Below, piece after piece: positions 61,530-64,000 of a stretch of DNA of 64,000 nucleotides. The stretch comes from Variovorax paradoxus (lineage in GTDB: Bacteria; Pseudomonadota; Gammaproteobacteria; Burkholderiales; Burkholderiaceae_C). Within the stretch, counting starts at the first letter, position 1; each line of letters opens with the position of its first letter. The position numbers and the translations under genes were made by a program. A model generated the notes under the pieces. The model made no database searches. It saw only the letters and a program-made list of their open reading frames with translations, and had not been told where the DNA came from. The stretch covers positions 2,666,001 through 2,730,000 of the forward strand of contig NZ_CP046622.1 of assembly GCF_009755665.1 (NCBI RefSeq). Reading direction: 5' to 3'.

Positions 61530-63080
61530 TCAATTAATCGAGATCGCGTCGATGTTGATGTTGCCGTCAGGCATCACGTGCACACCCGACAGGCGCTTGG
61601 AATGCGCCGACAGGTTCTGCTCGGTCACCAGCGGCACGCGCGGCAGGTCCTTGCGGATTTCGTCCTGCGCGGTCTTGTAGAGCGCGGCCTTTTCCTTGTC
61701 GTCCACCGTAATCAGCGCCTTGGCCAGCGCGTTGTCCACCACCTCGCTCTTGTAGAACGACATGTTGTTGAGCTTGGGCGCCCAGGCTTCAGAGGCGAAC
61801 AGTGGGCGCAGGCCCCAGTCGGCTTCGCCGGTCGACGAAGACCAGCCCGTGTAGTACATGCGCACCTTGGCCGTCTTGGGATCGGGCCATGCATCGACCT
61901 GTTCGGTGCGCTGGCCCACTTCGAGCGCCTGCACCTGCAGCTTGATGCCCACTTGCGCGAGCTGCTGCTGCACGAACTGGATGGTCTTCTGGCTGGTCGT
62001 GTTGTTGTAGGCGCTCCACAGCACCGATTCGAAGCCGTTCGGGTAGCCGGCTTCGGCCAGCAGTTCCTTGGCCTTCTTCACGTCGTAGGGAATGGGTGCC
62101 ATCTTCTCGGCAAACTTCACGCCCTGCGGCAGCACGCCCTGTGCGGGGAAGGCATAGCCGCCGAAAGCGACCTTGGCCAGGGCTTCCTTGTTGATGGCGT
62201 AGCCGATGGCTTCGCGCACCTTGGGGTTGTCATAGGGCTTCTGCAGCATGTTGAAAGCCAGGAAGCGCGTGATGATCGAAGGAATGGCCACCACTTCGAG
62301 CTTGTCGCTCTTCTTCAGCAGCTCGGCCTGCTCGTAGGGAATCGGGAACGCGAAATCGGCTTCGCCGGTCTGCAGCATGGCGGCGCGCGTGTTGTTCTCG
62401 AGCACCGGCTTCCACTGCACGGTGTCGACCTTGGGGTAGCCCTTCTTCCAGTAGCCGTCGAACTTCTTGGCCTTGACCGCTTCGGTCTGCTTCCACTCGA
62501 CGAATTCGAACGGGCCGGTGCCCACGGGGTGGAAGGCGATGTCCTTGTTGCCCCACTTCTTCAGCGCGCTGGGCGAAATCATTGCGGCCGAGGCGTGGGC
62601 CAGCGAGTTGATGAAGGGGCCGAAGGGCTCCTTCAGCGTGATGCGCACAGTGCTGGCATTCACCGCTTCGACCTTGCTCACGCGGTTGAACTGGTTGTAG
62701 CGCAGCAGCTTGTTGTCCTGGTTCAGCACTCGGTCGAGCGTGAACTTGACGGCGTCGGCGTTGAAGTCGGTGCCGTCGTGGAACTTGACGCCCTGGCGCA
62801 GCTTGATGGTGTAGACCAGGCCGTCCTTCGACACTTCGTAGCCTTCGGCCAGCACGTTCTGAACCTTCAGGTCCTTGTCGAACTGGAACAGGCCTTCATA
62901 GAAGGTCTTGGTCACGGCCGTGGTGATGGTCGTGTTGGTGTTGTAGGGGTCGAGCGTCTCGGGCTGGTAGCCGATCGACAGCACCGCGTCTTTCGCGGCC
63001 ATTGCCGTGCCGGTCATCGCCAGTGCGGCCAGGCCCAGCAGTGCCGATGCCCATCGCAGGGAGGAAGAAGATTGCTTCAT
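61530..63080 (-). CDS. gsiB: Peptide/glutathione ABC transporter substrate-binding protein (GsiB-like)
   Basis: A 516-residue periplasmic binding protein of SBP family 5. The signal peptide ends near TGTAMA (residue 28). Typical motifs are [39 protein letters not shown] and PVGTGPFEF. It delivers oligopeptides or glutathione to the permeases. The partner peptidases suggest small or D-amino-acid-containing peptides, not proven by sequence. Confidence 0.92.
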   Translation of the reverse strand: MKQSSSSLRWASALLGLAALAMTGTAMAAKDAVLSIGYQPETLDPYNTNTTITTAVTKTFYEGLFQFDKDLKVQNVLAEGYEVSKDGLVYTIKLRQGVKFHDGTDFNADAVKFTLDRVLNQDNKLLRYNQFNRVSKVEAVNASTVRITLKEPFGPFINSLAHASAAMISPSALKKWGNKDIAFHPVGTGPFEFVEWKQTEAVKAKKFDGYWKKGYPKVDTVQWKPVLENNTRAAMLQTGEADFAFPIPYEQAELLKKSDKLEVVAIPSIITRFLAFNMLQKPYDNPKVREAIGYAINKEALAKVAFGGYAFPAQGVLPQGVKFAEKMAPIPYDVKKAKELLAEAGYPNGFESVLWSAYNNTTSQKTIQFVQQQLAQVGIKLQVQALEVGQRTEQVDAWPDPKTAKVRMYYTGWSSSTGEADWGLRPLFASEAWAPKLNNMSFYKSEVVDNALAKALITVDDKEKAALYKTAQDEIRKDLPRVPLVTEQNLSAHSKRLSGVHVMPDGNINIDAISIN

Positions 63081-63138
63081 GGAAAGAACTCCAGTCGGTT
63101 CGAGGAAAAAAGCAGGAGAGGGCCTGCGGGTTGAAAAA

Positions 63139-64000
63139 TCAGAAGGCTCCGCCCACGGCGTGCCGTGCGACGAAATGGCCGGGCGCCACCTGCACCAGCG
63201 GCGGCACGTCGGGCTCGTCGCCCACGGCGCGAATGGGGCTGGGAATCTCGCCTTCGAGCAGCGCGCGCGGCTTGTGGCGGCGCGACGGGTCGGCCACCGG
63301 CACCGCCGCCATCAGCTTGCGGGTGTAGGGATGCTGGGGCGCCTCGAACACGGCGCGGCGCGGGCCGATCTCCACGATCTGCCCGAGGTACATCACGGCC
63401 ACGCGGTGGCTGATGCGCTCCACCACGGCCATGTCGTGCGAGATGAAGAGAAACGCCACGCCCAGTTCGCGCTGCAGGTCGAGCATGAGGTTGACGATCT
63501 GCGCCTGGATGGAAACATCCAGCGCCGACACTGATTCGTCGGCTACCACCACCTTGGGGTTGAGCGCCAATGCGCGTGCAATCGCAATGCGTTGGCGCTG
63601 GCCACCTGAAAACTCGTGCGGATAGCGCTGCGCCACCTCGGGCGGCAGGCCCACCTTCTGCAGCAGCCAGTCGACGCGTTGCTGCGCCTCGGCGCCCTTG
63701 GCAATGCCGTGAATCAAGAGCGGCTCCATGATCGAGAAGCCGACCGTCACGCGCGGATCGAGCGACGCGAACGGGTCCTGAAAAATGAACTGGATATTGC
63801 GGCGCAGCGCCTGCAGCTCGCGCGTGGGCAACTCGCGGATGTTCCGGCCGCCGAACTCGATGGCGCCGCTCTGGCTTTCGACCAGGCGCAGCAGCGAGCG
63901 CCCGGTGGTCGACTTGCCGCAGCCCGATTCGCCCACCAGCGCCAGCGTTTCGCCCGGATACAGGTCGAAGCTGATCTTTTCCACCGCATGCACGCGGCGC
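63139..64000 (-). CDS. gsiA: Peptide ABC transporter ATPase, partial (GsiA/DppF-type)
   Basis: The reading frame is open to the window end, so only the C-terminal about 287 residues are seen. Walker [10 protein letters not shown], signature [14 protein letters not shown], Walker [13 protein letters not shown] and the switch His ([15 protein letters not shown]) are intact. The oligopeptide-ATPase C-terminal extension ([16 protein letters not shown]) follows. Sequence before residue 1 of the visible part continues in frame ([17 protein letters not shown]), typical of the second half of a double-ATPase GsiA. It precedes gsiB by 58 bp. Confidence 0.9.
   Translation of the reverse strand, partial: RRVHAVEKISFDLYPGETLALVGESGCGKSTTGRSLLRLVESQSGAIEFGGRNIRELPTRELQALRRNIQFIFQDPFASLDPRVTVGFSIMEPLLIHGIAKGAEAQQRVDWLLQKVGLPPEVAQRYPHEFSGGQRQRIAIARALALNPKVVVADESVSALDVSIQAQIVNLMLDLQRELGVAFLFISHDMAVVERISHRVAVMYLGQIVEIGPRRAVFEAPQHPYTRKLMAAVPVADPSRRHKPRALLEGEIPSPIRAVGDEPDVPPLVQVAPGHFVARHAVGGAF

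Overview
The window is chromosomal DNA from a high-GC betaproteobacterium, most likely Comamonadaceae and probably Variovorax or a close relative. This rests on overall protein character, the ilvBHC-pssA-leuA order, the sigma-DUF3619-DUF3106 block and the cysI-DUF934-cysH-cysD-cysN order. The genus is an inference from familiarity, not from a search.

Layout. 0-4.7 kb: a cut-off metal-dependent hydrolase divergent from a TetR regulator, then an NTF2-like protein, the membrane pyrophosphatase hppA and, divergently, the soluble pyrophosphatase ppa. 4.7-10.4 kb: a TPR protein, a FemAB-like acyltransferase, nadE-glnB, a LOG-family protein, dgkA and an RDD protein. 10.4-12.5 kb: DUF3106, DUF3619 and an ECF-type sigma factor, forming one leftward operon with RDD and dgkA. 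12.6-20.9 kb: branched-chain amino acid synthesis (ilvB, ilvH, DUF4282, ilvC), pssA, and two different 2-isopropylmalate synthases behind what looks like a leucine attenuator. 21-24.6 kb: a D,D-peptidase, an IclR regulator, and the N-degron transferases bpt and aat. 24.8-29.6 kb: a lone molybdenum hydroxylase large subunit with an SRPBCC protein, then pobA divergent from its regulator. 29.7-33.6 kb: a two-component system followed by a Do-type protease with a PmrA-like box in its promoter. 33.6-35.4 kb: small membrane proteins.

34.6-42.8 kb is the most accessory part. It holds a 1632-residue trimeric autotransporter adhesin, a TpgA-like OmpA/BamE lipoprotein directly behind it, an AT-richer upstream region, a decayed classical-autotransporter fragment and a candidate small RNA with its own promoter and terminator. 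A tRNA-Asn closes this part.

43-50.8 kb is a thiamin locus: thiO-thiS-thiG-thiE and a TonB receptor leftward, thiD rightward, and cytX leftward behind a TPP riboswitch. 50.8-57.6 kb is assimilatory sulfate reduction (cysI, DUF934, cysH, cysD, cysN), followed by a 7Fe ferredoxin and a ferredoxin-NADP reductase that could feed electrons to CysI. 57.6-64 kb is a Gsi/Dpp-type peptide importer with two peptidases (M55 and P1); its ATPase is cut by the window end.

Most of the window is housekeeping. The points most worth following are the candidate sRNA at 41.13-41.29 kb, the adhesin/TpgA-like pair, the leucine leader, the sigma/DUF3619/DUF3106/RDD/dgkA operon, and several well-formed operator pairs.
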